From: Portulaca oleracea
Taxonomy: Eukaryota > Streptophyta > Magnoliopsida > Caryophyllales > Portulacaceae
Direction of reading: 5' to 3'
Assembly (NCBI GenBank): GCA_029582165.1
Contig: CM055870.1
Coordinates: 51,987,213-52,051,212 of the forward strand
Length of the DNA: 64,000 nt
Shown: positions 35,391 to 45,350 of the stretch, piece after piece
How positions within the stretch are numbered: position 1 is the stretch's first letter
How the letters are laid out: each line of letters opens with the position of its first letter
Notes under the pieces: model-generated
Database searches by the model: none
The model's input: the letters and a program-made list of their open reading frames with translations, nothing else
What the model was told of the DNA's origin: nothing
Translations under genes and position numbers: made by a program

Positions 35391-35553
35391 GCTAGCTTGG
35401 TAAGTGCCCTGCACTTAACCAAAAACTTGCGGTCCCAGACCAACAATTATAATAATGATCACGATCCACGTGGCAGAGTATCCTTGGTGCTTCGGTCCCT
35501 GACCGTGCACACACTATGAATGCAAGCTTAGCAAGGATCTTTAGAAAAACCTT

Positions 35554-35565
35554 GCTCTGATACCA
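35554..35565 (-). other. Copia primer-binding site
   Basis: Minus-strand TGGTATCAGAGC lies three bases inside the 5' LTR. This matches the 3' end of the initiator methionine tRNA that primes reverse transcription. Confidence 0.85.
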
Positions 35566-35568
35566 GTT

Positions 35569-35969
35569 TGTTGGATAAAAATAGGAAGGGAGCAGGTGGT
35601 ATACTTAAAAATTATACTTTTACTACAACACCGGAAGCAAGACAATTGTACAATATTTGAACATTCACTCTATAAGACACCTCACTCTTCTTAATTTCTC
35701 TCACTCACTCACACTTCTTATTGTTTTGCTTGCTTGGGATGATTTTCCCCTTTGACACACCTCCTATTTATACTAGTAGGATTAGATACTAACACTCAAA
35801 ATATCACACACCTAAGCTTCCTTCAACCACACATAAAAAGTAAGCACACTCCCTCCACAAATATAAGTCAACTTATTACATCCACACTTAGTGCTCCATT
35901 ATGCACTTAATTATGCTCCACTTAGGTATTAGTGCTCCAATTTGGTGAAGTGGGTGATGATTTTTATCA
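35569..35969 (-). repeat. Copia 5' LTR
   Basis: 401 bp, TG...CA, apparently identical to the 3' LTR. The minus-strand TATA element lies near 35772-35764. The perfect TATAT duplication follows at 35970-35974. Confidence 0.95.
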
Positions 35970-35974
35970 TATAT

Positions 35975-36569
35975 ATGGAGCCTTGGAATCATGAATGAGG
36001 TTGGATGGGCCTCGATCATTTGGAACCCACTAGTAATCCCGCGACATACCTTCATCAGTTGGGTCCTCTTACCCGGCAGGCTCCCTGTACGAGCTAGGAC
36101 AGTACGATGGAAAGCAGGGGGTGACTCCAATTGCCCCTTATGCAATTTGGAGGTAGAAACTATCGACCATCTTATCCTTGATTGCGATTTTGGGAAAAAG
36201 GTGCGACAAGAAATGAGAGGCTGGGGGCTTAATCACCTATCCACCACTCAGGAATGGAGACACCACCTGGGCGAGCTCCGAAAGACCAGTAAAGTAGCTC
36301 AGCTGAATTGTGCTTTTCTCACTGCCTATGTCTACTACATCTGGACCGAAAGAAATAATCGTGTCAATAAAAAACATGGCGCTACTCCGCAGGTGATTAC
36401 AACAAAGGTAAAAAAATGATGTAATTAATAAAGTCCTTATGGTAGCAAAATCTAGGAAGAAGTACAAGAGTCTTGTAGACACAGTGCTTATTATGTGAAC
36501 TCGGGGGGATCTTCCCCTCAATCTCTTGTATGCTACATTTGTTTTGTTAATATAACTTGTTTTCTTGTG

Positions 36570-36572
<3 letters not shown>
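35975..36572 (+). pseudogene. LINE ORF2 fragment, downstream half (zf-RVT)
   Basis: This continues the LINE after the Copia insertion. It encodes the reverse-transcriptase zinc-binding (zf-RVT) domain: WNPLVIPRHTFISWVLL, then CPLCNLEVETIDHLILDC, followed by a C-terminal YVYYIWTERNNRV block, typical of plant LINE ORF2 ends. The open frame stops at 36419. After it come a TTTGTTTTGTTAATATAAC 3' end and an AT-repeat tail. If the Copia element and one TATAT copy are discounted, the frame runs through the junction without a stop. Confidence 0.8.

Positions 36573-36639
<67 letters not shown>
36573..36639. repeat. (TA)n tract, left flank of the 5.9-kb element
   Basis: About 67 bp of TA repeats with one AATA interruption. 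A matching TA tract follows the element at 42588-42662, so the element appears to have inserted into a single TA microsatellite, which hides the target duplication. Confidence 0.85.
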
Positions 36640-36641
<2 letters not shown>

Positions 36642-37704
36642 AGCGGATCCAGTAGAAAGGAATTTCAGGTAGGAAGGTAGGAGAAGATCTTGGCCATCCA
36701 ATATGATCTAGTGGCTGAGATTAAAGATTCACACATGTGCCAAAACCAACGAAAACCACCAATCTGAATTACAAAACAACTAGTGGTTTTGTGGGAAAAA
36801 AAAATTAGAATCAGTTGGGAGGATCTAGATTAATGGAGACAATCATGGGCATTGAAGGAAATAATATTTACCCTAAAATAGCAGATGCGATTTTTGAAGA
36901 TTGACTAGGTCAATTCATTCACGTTCAACAACGTATTCTACTGCATTCCAACCACGTCAAGGCTCATCTCCAACGTATGTAATAATTCAATGTCGTCAAA
37001 CATGTATGATCATGTGTCGTTTTTATTTTCTGGGCAAATCCAGCGTTGAACGAGCACAATGTGTCTTGCATTGATAGTAGTGTCATCTATTGCATTGACG
37101 ACATGATGGGGGGGGGGAGTTTGGGGGAGTTGTAATCGTGTTTAATAACTTATCAGTGCTGCACTCAGAGTGGATAATCCGACTTTGGGATTGAGATTGC
37201 AGTGGCCATATACTCCGCATGCACCTACACACGTCGACGTGTGTTGTGATTTTATGGCCACTTCCAGTTTGTATATGGCCACAGTCAGTTTGCTCTAGGT
37301 TGATTATTACAGTACGTTGGATGTGTGTTGCATTTGGAATATAGTACGTTTGCTCTGAGGTGATTGTCTACTATTGTGGTAATGACTGTCGTTACTTGTG
37401 TTGTAATTTTATGGCCACATCTAGTTTGTATATGGCCACAGTCAGTAGGTATACGTCCACATTATGTATAAATTGTCCACCCTATGTTGAGCATAGCCAC
37501 ACTGACTGTCCACAGTGACAAATTCATGGGTATGGCCACCCTGACTTCCAAATATCCACAGTACGAACAGGGGGTCCAATGTAGATCCACTGGATTACCC
37601 GCGTTCATCTCAATGCCAGTGTTTGATTTTGCACAATAATTATTATAAGGCATTCGATGTGATAGGGTATAATGTGACGATTGTTTTTTGTTTGTTCACT
37701 GTAG

Positions 37705-38000
37705 TGCCGCAGGAGGTAGCCAGCACAGCTACGTAGCGCCAGACGGCGACGAGTCTAGCATAATGATCTATTGGCCTAGGTGTGACAACGAAACAATTGT
37801 ACTGAGTATGGGGAAGTGGTTCAACATGTTGGGTGATGCCAAGTTATTTTACGAGCAGTATGTAATAGCGGCGGGTTTAGTGTGCGTAGCGGTACGCACA
37901 CAGTCGAGAAGACCGAAAGGGGCATGGAGTGTAAGTATTTCTACTGCTCACGTGAGGGACATAGGCAGAAGAAGGACGATGTATTCGAGGTCGTGAAAAT
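37705..38000 (+). pseudogene. FAR1-type DNA-binding domain fragment
   Basis: After a plausible AG acceptor (CACTGTAG, ending near 37704) an open frame reads to a FAR1-like segment: WFNMLGDAKLFYEQYVIAAG and AVRTQSRRPKG. At about 37925 the frame shifts, and the sequence continues as KYFYCSREGHRQKKDD, matching the Cys-rich end of the FAR1 domain. FAR1/FHY3 proteins and the MULE transposases they come from use this domain to bind DNA. No SWIM or DDE catalytic region is seen downstream, so this is a remnant. Confidence 0.5.
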
Positions 38001-38660
38001 CAAACTAATTTCCCTACCTCCTTAGTCTATGTGCAATTATGTCTTTAATGTGGGATTTGTCATCAGCCCTTGGAGAATTTTGGTTAGAAACAACTTTTTT
38101 AGTATGGTCAGTTTGTATATTTGACTTGGCATTTATATGGAATAAAGAACGTTCGACCACACAAATACGCCTGTGTGGCCAATCCCATTACGGTCGTTTA
38201 AATCATCACAAATGCGTAAAATTCCATGTTGTGGTGATATGTGTATGTGTTATTTTTGGGTGATGATTAATTATGTACATTCAACGTATATAGTCTGTTT
38301 GCAGGTCCATATTCACATTTTGGTTCAATGTGGTTCCTTTTTAAATCTTACCACACCAGATGTGATCTTCGCAGTCATACATTGTATTCCAGTGGTGTAT
38401 TGTCAAAATGATCACACTCAACATAGCTTATGGGCAATGTGGACAACAATGCAATTTATCTGGATTACCACGGGGCTGCTAGTGATACAACCTTATAGTT
38501 TTTTTGGGTGTTTGATGATGTATATTCAACACAAGTTGTATATTTGCATAACCTCACATATAACACAACTGGTTTTTTGTGGTATGGCGACGTTAATATG
38601 TAATGTGGACACAAGATGGTATCAAAATACACACTTTAAGTGATAGATGTTCGATATAAA
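38001..38660. other. Non-coding part of the 5.9-kb element
   Basis: No gene recognised. Open frames here have no protein-like composition. Scattered TGTGGTCA / TGGCCACA words recur as in the neighbouring array. A related local duplication (TTTTATGGCCAC...TATATGGCCACAGTCAGT) lies upstream at about 37246-37290 and 37406-37446. Confidence 0.45.
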
Positions 38661-38664
38661 TGTT

Positions 38665-39400
38665 TAATGCATGACCACAGTCGGTGCTATGTTGTCATCA
38701 CATATATTATACTTGCACTATTTAGCACAAAAACCATAGTACTTTATGGTTATGGTAATTGACCACATGAATCCATATGTGGGCAAGGGACGTCTGGTAA
38801 TTGATATTTTGCATGCTAATAATAATTTGCAATTGATAATTGTCCACAGGGATTCATATGTGACCAAGGGACAAATGCTTAATGCATAACCACATTTGTT
38901 GGTATGTGGTCATCACGTATAGTATACTTGCAATATATAACACAAAATCCACAATACTTTATATAATATCAATTGACCACACGGATTCATGTGTGGGCAA
39001 GGGATTTCAGGTAATTGATATTTTGCATGCTAATCATAATTTGCAATTGATAATTGTCCACACGGATTCATATGTGGCCAAGGGACAAATGCTTAATGCA
39101 TGACCACATTTGGTGGTATGTGGTCATCACGTATAGTATACTTGCACTATTACTTTATGGTAATGGCAATTGACCACACAGATTCATTTGTGCCCAAAGG
39201 GACTTCAGATAATTGATATTTTGCATGCTAACAATAATTTTTAGTTGATGATTGTCCACACAGATTCACATGTGGCCATGGGACAAATGTTTAATGCATG
39301 ACCACAGTGGTGGTATGTGGTCACCACATATATTATAATTGCACTATTTAGCACAATAGCATCGTCGATGACACGTGGTTACTGCATATGATACAGTTGC
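38665..39400. repeat. Tandem array of a ~200-215-bp unit
   Basis: Three full units and a partial fourth begin with TAATGCATGACCACA at 38665, 38880, 39094 and 39292 (spacings 215, 214 and 198). Each full unit also holds two related sub-blocks of the form TTG(A/T)CCACACGGATTCA followed by TGTGGNCAAGGGA, so the unit itself arose by an older duplication. Each sub-block carries an imperfect inverted pair CCACA...TGTGG. Confidence 0.85.
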
Positions 39401-39779
39401 ATGTTATGGTTATGTCTCGATGCACACCATAACTCCATCCATACTTATTTCAATCCGGCAATATATGATAGAACAATGATATCTAATACATCATAAATTT
39501 GCATTTTTTTTGTGTTACATGACCATAGTGTTCGAATCATCCGGAAGGTGTTAACTCACAATTACACCCATCCAGCGAAAAATTAATGGAAAAGGACGGC
39601 AAACAACGCACAATGCATGCCGTGTGCGATATGAGGTATAAACTGTATTGTGTTGGAGGATTACACGTCGAACCCGGTCAAGAGAGAAACCGGGAAAAAC
39701 AAAACACACAGCTACCGATGACATTTCGCCCATCACAACAATCATCAAACCGCAATAACTAATCCCCACCTCATATCCT

Positions 39780-40210
39780 AACTGCAAGGTGGTTGATGAC
39801 CCCAGTCTTCATCCAGTTGTCTGCGTTCTTGTACACGTCCTCCCTCATTTTATTTTCACGGTGCATCGACATGTCGTAACAGTAGTGGATGCGGAGTGAG
39901 CGAATCTTTGATGCACGCAGCTGTCAGATAGAAACGAATATCGTTAATGCAATGATCAAATGACAATATAATGTCCATTCATGTTTGGCCTATAGAATGT
40001 TAAGTAGACATTATCTTAACGAATCATTGACACATGAATAAAGAATGACTATGATACACGACGCATTACTCGTTTTATCGGTACAAGGGGTATGAGGGCG
40101 CATAACTTACGTGTCAGGCGAGTGCCCTTCACTCAGAGATCGCAATACATTCACAACAACTCGGTTACATACGTCGATTGACCCATCATATCGCTTGCAA
40201 AAACGTACAC
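39780..40210 (-). pseudogene. Spliced protein remnant inside the 5.9-kb element
   Basis: On the minus strand a good donor (GACAC|GTAAGT, at 40110) and acceptor (TCTGACAG, at 39921) border a 190-bp intron. The downstream exon reads KIRSLRIHYCYDMSMHREN and on to ADNWMKTG, which looks like real protein. The upstream exon's open frame does not join it in phase, so the gene is broken. The block faintly recalls the C-terminal end of Ulp1-type cysteine proteases carried by some plant MULEs, but I cannot confirm this. Confidence 0.3.
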
Positions 40211-40416
40211 ACACGAAAAATGTATTTGTCACATTATGGCGCGGGACCACAACGATGAATACCATGGCCATTGACCACACTCACACTGGTGTGTGTATAA
40301 TGACAACAACCACAACAATAAATACCGCATATCACTCGAAACCACAATCGAAACAACAAATATCACACTACTGGTTGTGTGTCAAACAGTATGTCATTGC
40401 CCTTGGTTACAATCAC

Positions 40417-41503
40417 TGAAGCATTACCGTACGCGTGGAGGGAAGAAGATTAGCTTGAGTAGTTGAATGGATTCAACAATAGACAAGAAGCTTGAACACC
40501 CAAAGGAAGGATATGACCCGGAGCAAGATATTCCACAACCCAAGGCCTAACACCACATAAAGATTATCATAAAGGATAAACCACCAAATAATCTATAAAG
40601 GAATGACTTGAAACACCACCAAATCGCTTGGATAAAGTAATTAGGATTTTGAGGAAAACTTAGGGAAACCCTAATACATGCATAAGCACATCATTCAAAG
40701 TCTGAAAAACTATCAAAACATTGCTAGGAAGAGGGTATATATAGTAATAGGGAAAATTAAAACAAAACTCAGCGTTTTGAACACAAAATTATGCGCTGGA
40801 AAGTGAAGGTTGTGGGCGGCACGCTGGCGTCGCGGGCGCGACAGGGCAGCGACACCATCAGCAGTGGCATTCGGGCAGTGTGCGTCGTGGGCGCTACGGA
40901 TGCATCGCGGGCGCGACAAGACAATGGACGCAGCGGACAACATCGGGACAGTGGGATTTTGCGGGCGCGACCGATGAATGCTGGCAGCACTTTTCTGGCT
41001 TTTGGCAGCGTTTCATTGCGACATGAAGACTTGAACTATCTGGGATGGACGCTGGCAGCGGTTGTTAAGGCGCTGGCAACATCTCTCGTCGAGGCCCAGC
41101 CAAGAACTGCTTTCCCAAAAGTCGTCGTGGGTGCTACCATGGCGTAGCGAGCGTTACGCCTCCTTGCACAGATGGTAACAGGCGCGACGTAGTAGGTAGC
41201 GGGCGTTACCATACTTTCCCAAAGCTGTTTTGCTCGCCCCTTCTTCCTTTTGTATGTTCTTGCTCTGGCCCACTCCCGAACCCTTATGCCATGTAGATTC
41301 TCACCTCGGGACGGTCCCTGGTCCACTTGAAGTGGATCCCATAGCCGATGCCGATCAAATCTAGCCTCTAGGGTCCCGGGTCCACCTTGAAATGCACTCC
41401 ACACCCGACCTTGGTGTTGTTTTTCTCGTGTTTTACGGAGGGGGTGCGGGAAGACTTGGAAATCATGGATCCCGAGGCTCGGGCACCAGCCCGGTACGCT
41501 CCA
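40417..41503 (-). repeat. Solo Gypsy LTR
   Basis: Read on the minus strand this 1087-bp block parallels the LTRs at 45351 and 48669. It has a GC-rich first half, then GGTGGTGTTTCAAGTCATTCCTTTAT-like sequence, TTGGTGG and CTTTATGAT, and a matching 3' end. It starts TG and ends CA, and is flanked by ATCAC (40412-40416) and GTCAC (41504-41508), a 5-bp duplication with one mismatch. No internal retroelement sequence remains, so it arose by LTR-LTR recombination. It is clearly diverged from the two other copies. Confidence 0.75.
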
Positions 41504-42049
41504 GTCACACTGTTGTGTATATAATGACCACACCTTCAAATATTATGACCACAAACATTACGTCATTCTCACACATTGACCATGCACATACTACCACACT
41601 AGAACACATTGAACAACACACATGTAAGCTTGTCCGCTAAATTCAAAACATATTACACACAACAATTTGAAATAATATTGACAACAACTACGATCATCCC
41701 GCACCCACTGAACCTTATGACTCGAACTCCTGTCGTCCAATCACCGGCAAACTATTCAACTACCGTGTTGTCATTCTATAACACCCAATTTCAGCACAAT
41801 TTCACCCAAATATCCCTAACCATTCGCAATCGATTTCAGCACGGTTTGACTGCAAAAAAAAGAAGTGAGAGTGTTTGATGACTTACTCATTGGCCACTCC
41901 TTGCTCGATGCCACCGTCCTTCTTGCTTGCTCCTATGCTCTGGTTTTTGCACGTATTGAACATATGAAAAATAAAAAATATGCATCGATTGAGTTAAGAT
42001 ACACGACCTGTTTACCTACCCACTCCGGCGACGACATACGACGGAAAAA

Positions 42050-42310
42050 AAAGGAATTTACTCAGCCATCACTTGTAATGACCGTCGACTGCTTGTGTAG
42101 GATGCAGAAGATGGGTTGGTTCAACGAAGACAAAGATGGCTGCTCAAATTCCCTTGACAAACCCTAAAGCAACGGGGAAAAAAACAGAATTGACCTCAGC
42201 CATCACTTGTAATGACCGTCGACTGCTTGTGTGGGATGCAGAAGATGGGTTGGTTCGACGAAGACGAAGATGGCCGCACAAATTCCCTTGACAAACCCTA
42301 AACCAATGCC
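42050..42310. repeat. Local tandem duplication near the right end of the element
   Basis: Two copies of about 125-135 bp, beginning CTCAGCCATCACTTGTAATG at 42061 and 42195. Both contain GACTGCTTGTGT and CCCTTGACAAACCCTAAA. They differ at a few positions only. Confidence 0.85.
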
Positions 42311-42585
42311 GATTTTGGTTGCTTATTTAGACTTTCTCTCTCCAAATCCTTATGGATCACGTCTACAGTGTGCTTGAGTACCAATATGGAAAATTTTCAA
42401 AACTAACATCAATATCCATTGAATCCCGCAAAGATATTAATTCAGCTGGGAGTTTTTTTTTATATTTCCACACGTGTGCTAGGATTTGAAGGGGGGTGGT
42501 GGTTTTAATCTCAGCCGCTAGATCAAAATTGAATGGCCACGATCTTCTCTTCCTACCTGAAGTTCCTTCCTACTGGATCCGCTCT

Positions 42586-42587
<2 letters not shown>

Positions 42588-42662
<75 letters not shown>
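42588..42662. repeat. (TA)n tract, right flank of the 5.9-kb element
   Basis: A pure TA run of about 75 bp directly abuts the right inverted end. Confidence 0.95.
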
Positions 42663-42664
<2 letters not shown>

Positions 42665-43555
42665 TTCATCTTCTTCTCTCCCTAATAGTCTTCTCCATCA
42701 TCTTCTTCCCCATCATCATCTTCTTCATCCCTTAAACCTAATCACCATTGACCACTGCCACAACTGTCGCCAACCACCACTGACCACGACCATCGCGACC
42801 ACTATTGACAACCACTCTTTCTCTTCACTTCCCACAAATTTCCAACCACCATCCCCACTCTCTCTATCTTTATTGCCCATAATTCCAGCAGCCAGCAGGG
42901 GCTTGGCCATGAAAGGTGACGCGTATAGGGGAGGCTGACGCTAGGCATGGTGGTGGTTGGAGTTTTCCGACAAGTCTGGGCAACGATCGAGGACCACAGC
43001 GACCTTGGGCGGCTGGGTTTCGAGCCTTGTTCCGGCATAAATTAGGGGCGAAAGGAAGGGATTTTTTTGAGTGTCTTTGGGCGGCTGGTTTGATGTTTTC
43101 CGAGAGTTAAGTGGCAAGTGGAGATTTGTGGAAGAGAGAGAGAGGCAGTGAGGTGGTGGTTGGCAAGGTGGTAGGTGGGTGGAGATATGTGAATTAGAAA
43201 AGAAGAAGACAAAATGAGGATGAGAGGGGTATGGAAAAGAAAAAGAGGGGTGGTGGCGGTGGTGGTGATTGGGGTGGTGGTGGATGAGAGGGGTTTGGAG
43301 AGGAAGAAGAGGGATGGTAGTGGTGTTGGTGATGGTGGTGTTGGTGATTTATTTACCTTCTCATCAATTAATTTATCCACATATATCTAATTGACCCTTC
43401 TTTTTAATTAATCAAGTACTAATTATGGATGGAAAAATAATTAACCTTTCTTTAGTGATTAAATCGGCTGGCACATGTTAAGGTAGCAATTTTGACAAAA
43501 TTAGCTGGTTAAAGAGCGTGTTATTAACGCAAAAATTTTCAAGGAAACTTTTGAT
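42663..43555. other. Spacer without a recognised gene
   Basis: 42663-42900 is C/T- and CCA-rich and 43080-43350 is G-rich (GGTGGTGG runs). Open frames here are low-complexity products of this composition. No gene is called. Confidence 0.5.
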
Positions 43556-43559
43556 ATTT

Positions 43560-44410
43560 TTGGCAAGTATAAGGGCAATTTAATCCAAGCAGTCTAGTTT
43601 CTTAATATGGGACAATAATTGCTTAATTACTAAATCGATCATAATATAAGTCTCCATCTGGCTAGGACAAACCCCTAACCAAACATGTTCATCCCCAATC
43701 AGCTGCATCTTCGCGAGGTTATTGGCAGCTAAATTCCCATCACTCTTCACATGTTTCCAACTACATTTACTAAAAATTTGGCAAACAAAAGAATATCTTC
43801 TAAAATAATATCAAACTCACTAAGCTCTAGATCTCCTTTATTTAGACGATGAATTAAAGAGAGACAATCTGATTCAAATGTACCTTCCTTGTAATTAATT
43901 CATTAGGCAACTTGAGTGGCATAGAGACAGACTTTGACTTTTGCTATTCTTTCGAAATTGGATTGAAGGTGGGGAACCACCTTTCTTTGTGGTCCCAGCC
44001 CAAACAACATATAGCCCGCAAAAACAAATCAAGTGCAGTTATATAAATTGGACCATGTTGCACCATAGTCCTGGGACCACAATCCAACTGTTGGTTATTC
44101 TTGGCTCCCACATAGCTTAGCTTCTTTAGACTGCTGCTAGCAAGAACTCCTTGTCGGCATTCCTGGCAGCAACACCCAAATGAATTGTGCCTTTGTCATG
44201 GGTAAAATACCGCTACATCATTGTCAACAAAAGAACTGTGCCTTCATAATAATGTCTGTTGACCATATCTTTGGCCCAAAGATCTCAAACTTGTCAAGAT
44301 TGATGCTCGCTCCAAGTTAATATGTAGACTTCACGCTGTAAATGCCATTATCCGCAAAGCACCTAGCCAACTTGTCTTTCCCTAGCTCTTGCTAGGCGAG
44401 ATAGCAATGA
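43560..44410 (-). pseudogene. LINE-type zf-RVT / RNase H remnant
   Basis: On the minus strand DNGIYSVKSTY (about 44355) marks the start of a zf-RVT region. Further on FESDCLSLIHRLNKGDLEL (about 43885) and SDGNLAANNLAKM (about 43740) belong to a plant LINE-type RNase H (RVT_3) domain. It ends with VCPSQMETYIMIDL (about 43650). Stops and frameshifts interrupt it throughout. It is an old 3' fragment of a non-LTR retrotransposon. Confidence 0.6.
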
Positions 44411-45190
44411 TGTAGGATTTTGCATTAGTCTCATGATACTGTTGTTATGAAGGTTTTTGTATTAAAATTTTTTGAGAACATTTTTTTGAGAGCGCCTCAT
44501 ATTAAAAATCTTGACTGATAATTTATATAATAATTTATCATATAAAATTAATATTTATAATAAAAAAATATATTTAAAAAGGTATAATATTGTATTTTCT
44601 ATAGAAATTCTATGTAAAAAGTTATTGATTAAAGATAGACCTTAAAAAACGTGAAAATCAAATAAGATAAAATGGAGTAATTGGAATTATATTGAAGTCA
44701 CAGTAATTTGGTCGAAATTGTTTTACAATTCTTTTTCTCAATTAAGGGCTTGTTTAATGTTTATATCACAGAATCACAAGAAGTGTTAGAAAAATTCTCA
44801 TGGTAACCGAGTATAATATGTTGAAAGGACGGTTTATTTTTGTTATATGATGTTAATAATCTAATTGTTTTACTTAAGAACATTCTTCGCAACATCGCAT
44901 TCCTCCTGTGAGACAAATGTTCACAGTATACAAGCTTTCATGGAGCTTACAAGAGACAAGAGGGCTTTGTTCTTAGTAGTGATGTGGCAGTACAATTGGT
45001 AAAATGTGGTTACGATTAAGTTGATAAAATGAGGTTAGTGTGGTTAAGTTTGATAGATAAAGATGAAAACAAGTGGTGTGGTATGGTAAAGTTGGTAAAG
45101 TCTGATTAGTGCAGTTAAATTTAACCAACCATAGAAATGAACAAAGCTGACGACAATTCACAGAGCCATTACCATTGTAGATGAATTTCA
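44411..45190. other. AT-rich spacer
   Basis: No gene or clear element border. 44995-45120 repeats TTGGTAAA and GTGGTTA words without a regular unit. Confidence 0.45.
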
Positions 45191-45195
45191 TTCTC

Positions 45196-45350
45196 TCCCT
45201 TCAATGAGGCAACGCAACAAAGTGAATTATAACTCTAGATGGTCTCCTCCAACCAATGGCTATTGGAAGTTCAACTTCGATGCTCGAAAGTTACGGGATT
45301 GGGGTAGAGGTAGGGTTTTGTGATCGAGGATTATGAGGGTGTTGTGGTAC
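45196..45350 (+). pseudogene. RNase H-like (RVT_3) remnant, upstream part
   Basis: NGYWKFNFDA followed by a Gly-rich stretch and a frame-shifted RDYEGVVV-like block is the start of a plant RVT_3 RNase H domain, the kind found at the end of LINEs. It is cut at GGTAC by the Gypsy element and continues at 49624. A frameshift or stop is present before the insertion. Confidence 0.5.

Larger units (their letters stand above)
30778..35969 (-). mobile_element. Ty1-Copia LTR retrotransposon inserted in the LINE
   Basis: A complete element of 5192 bp. The LTRs (30778-31178 and 35569-35969) are 401 bp each, start TG and end CA, and look identical by eye. The target duplication is TATAT (30773-30777 and 35970-35974). 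On the minus strand the primer-binding site TGGTATCAGAGC (35565-35554) follows the 5' LTR, complementary to the initiator-Met tRNA 3' end. A polypurine tract (TTTGAGGGAG) adjoins the 3' LTR. Domain order protease-integrase-RT-RNase H makes it Copia. The insertion splits a LINE frame that is open across the junction. Confidence 0.95.
36640..42587. mobile_element. Terminal-inverted-repeat element, probable FAR1-type MULE
   Basis: The left end (36640-36750, GGAGCGGATCCAGTAGAAAG...) is matched in inverse by the right end (about 42475-42587, ...CTACTGGATCCGCTCTCC). Shared inner blocks are AATTTCAGGTAGGAAGG / AGGAACTTCAGGTAGGAAG, GAGAAGATC and TAGTGGCTGAGATTAAA. Inside are a FAR1-domain fragment (37705-38000), a tandem repeat (38665-39400), a minus-strand spliced remnant (39780-40210), a solo Gypsy LTR (40417-41503) and a local duplication (42050-42310). 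Inverted ends over 100 bp long and the FAR1 fragment argue for a Mutator-like element that has lost its transposase. Insertion into TA repeats masks the duplication, so the superfamily is inferred. Confidence 0.7.

Noticed and set aside
38173..38643. 156-codon plus-strand frame inside the 5.9-kb element
   Set aside because: Cys/Ile/His-rich composition without any motif; probably chance in repeat-rich DNA.
38665..39400. Possible CRISPR-like or clustered repeat
   Set aside because: Plant DNA; units are contiguous and ~200-215 bp long without unique spacers.
41036..41539. 167-codon minus-strand frame
   Set aside because: Lies in the GC-rich half of the solo LTR. No domain.
42496..42735. Open frame with a long Ile-Tyr run (also at 30260-30457, 36237-36701 and 63410-63688)
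   Set aside because: Translation of TA microsatellites.
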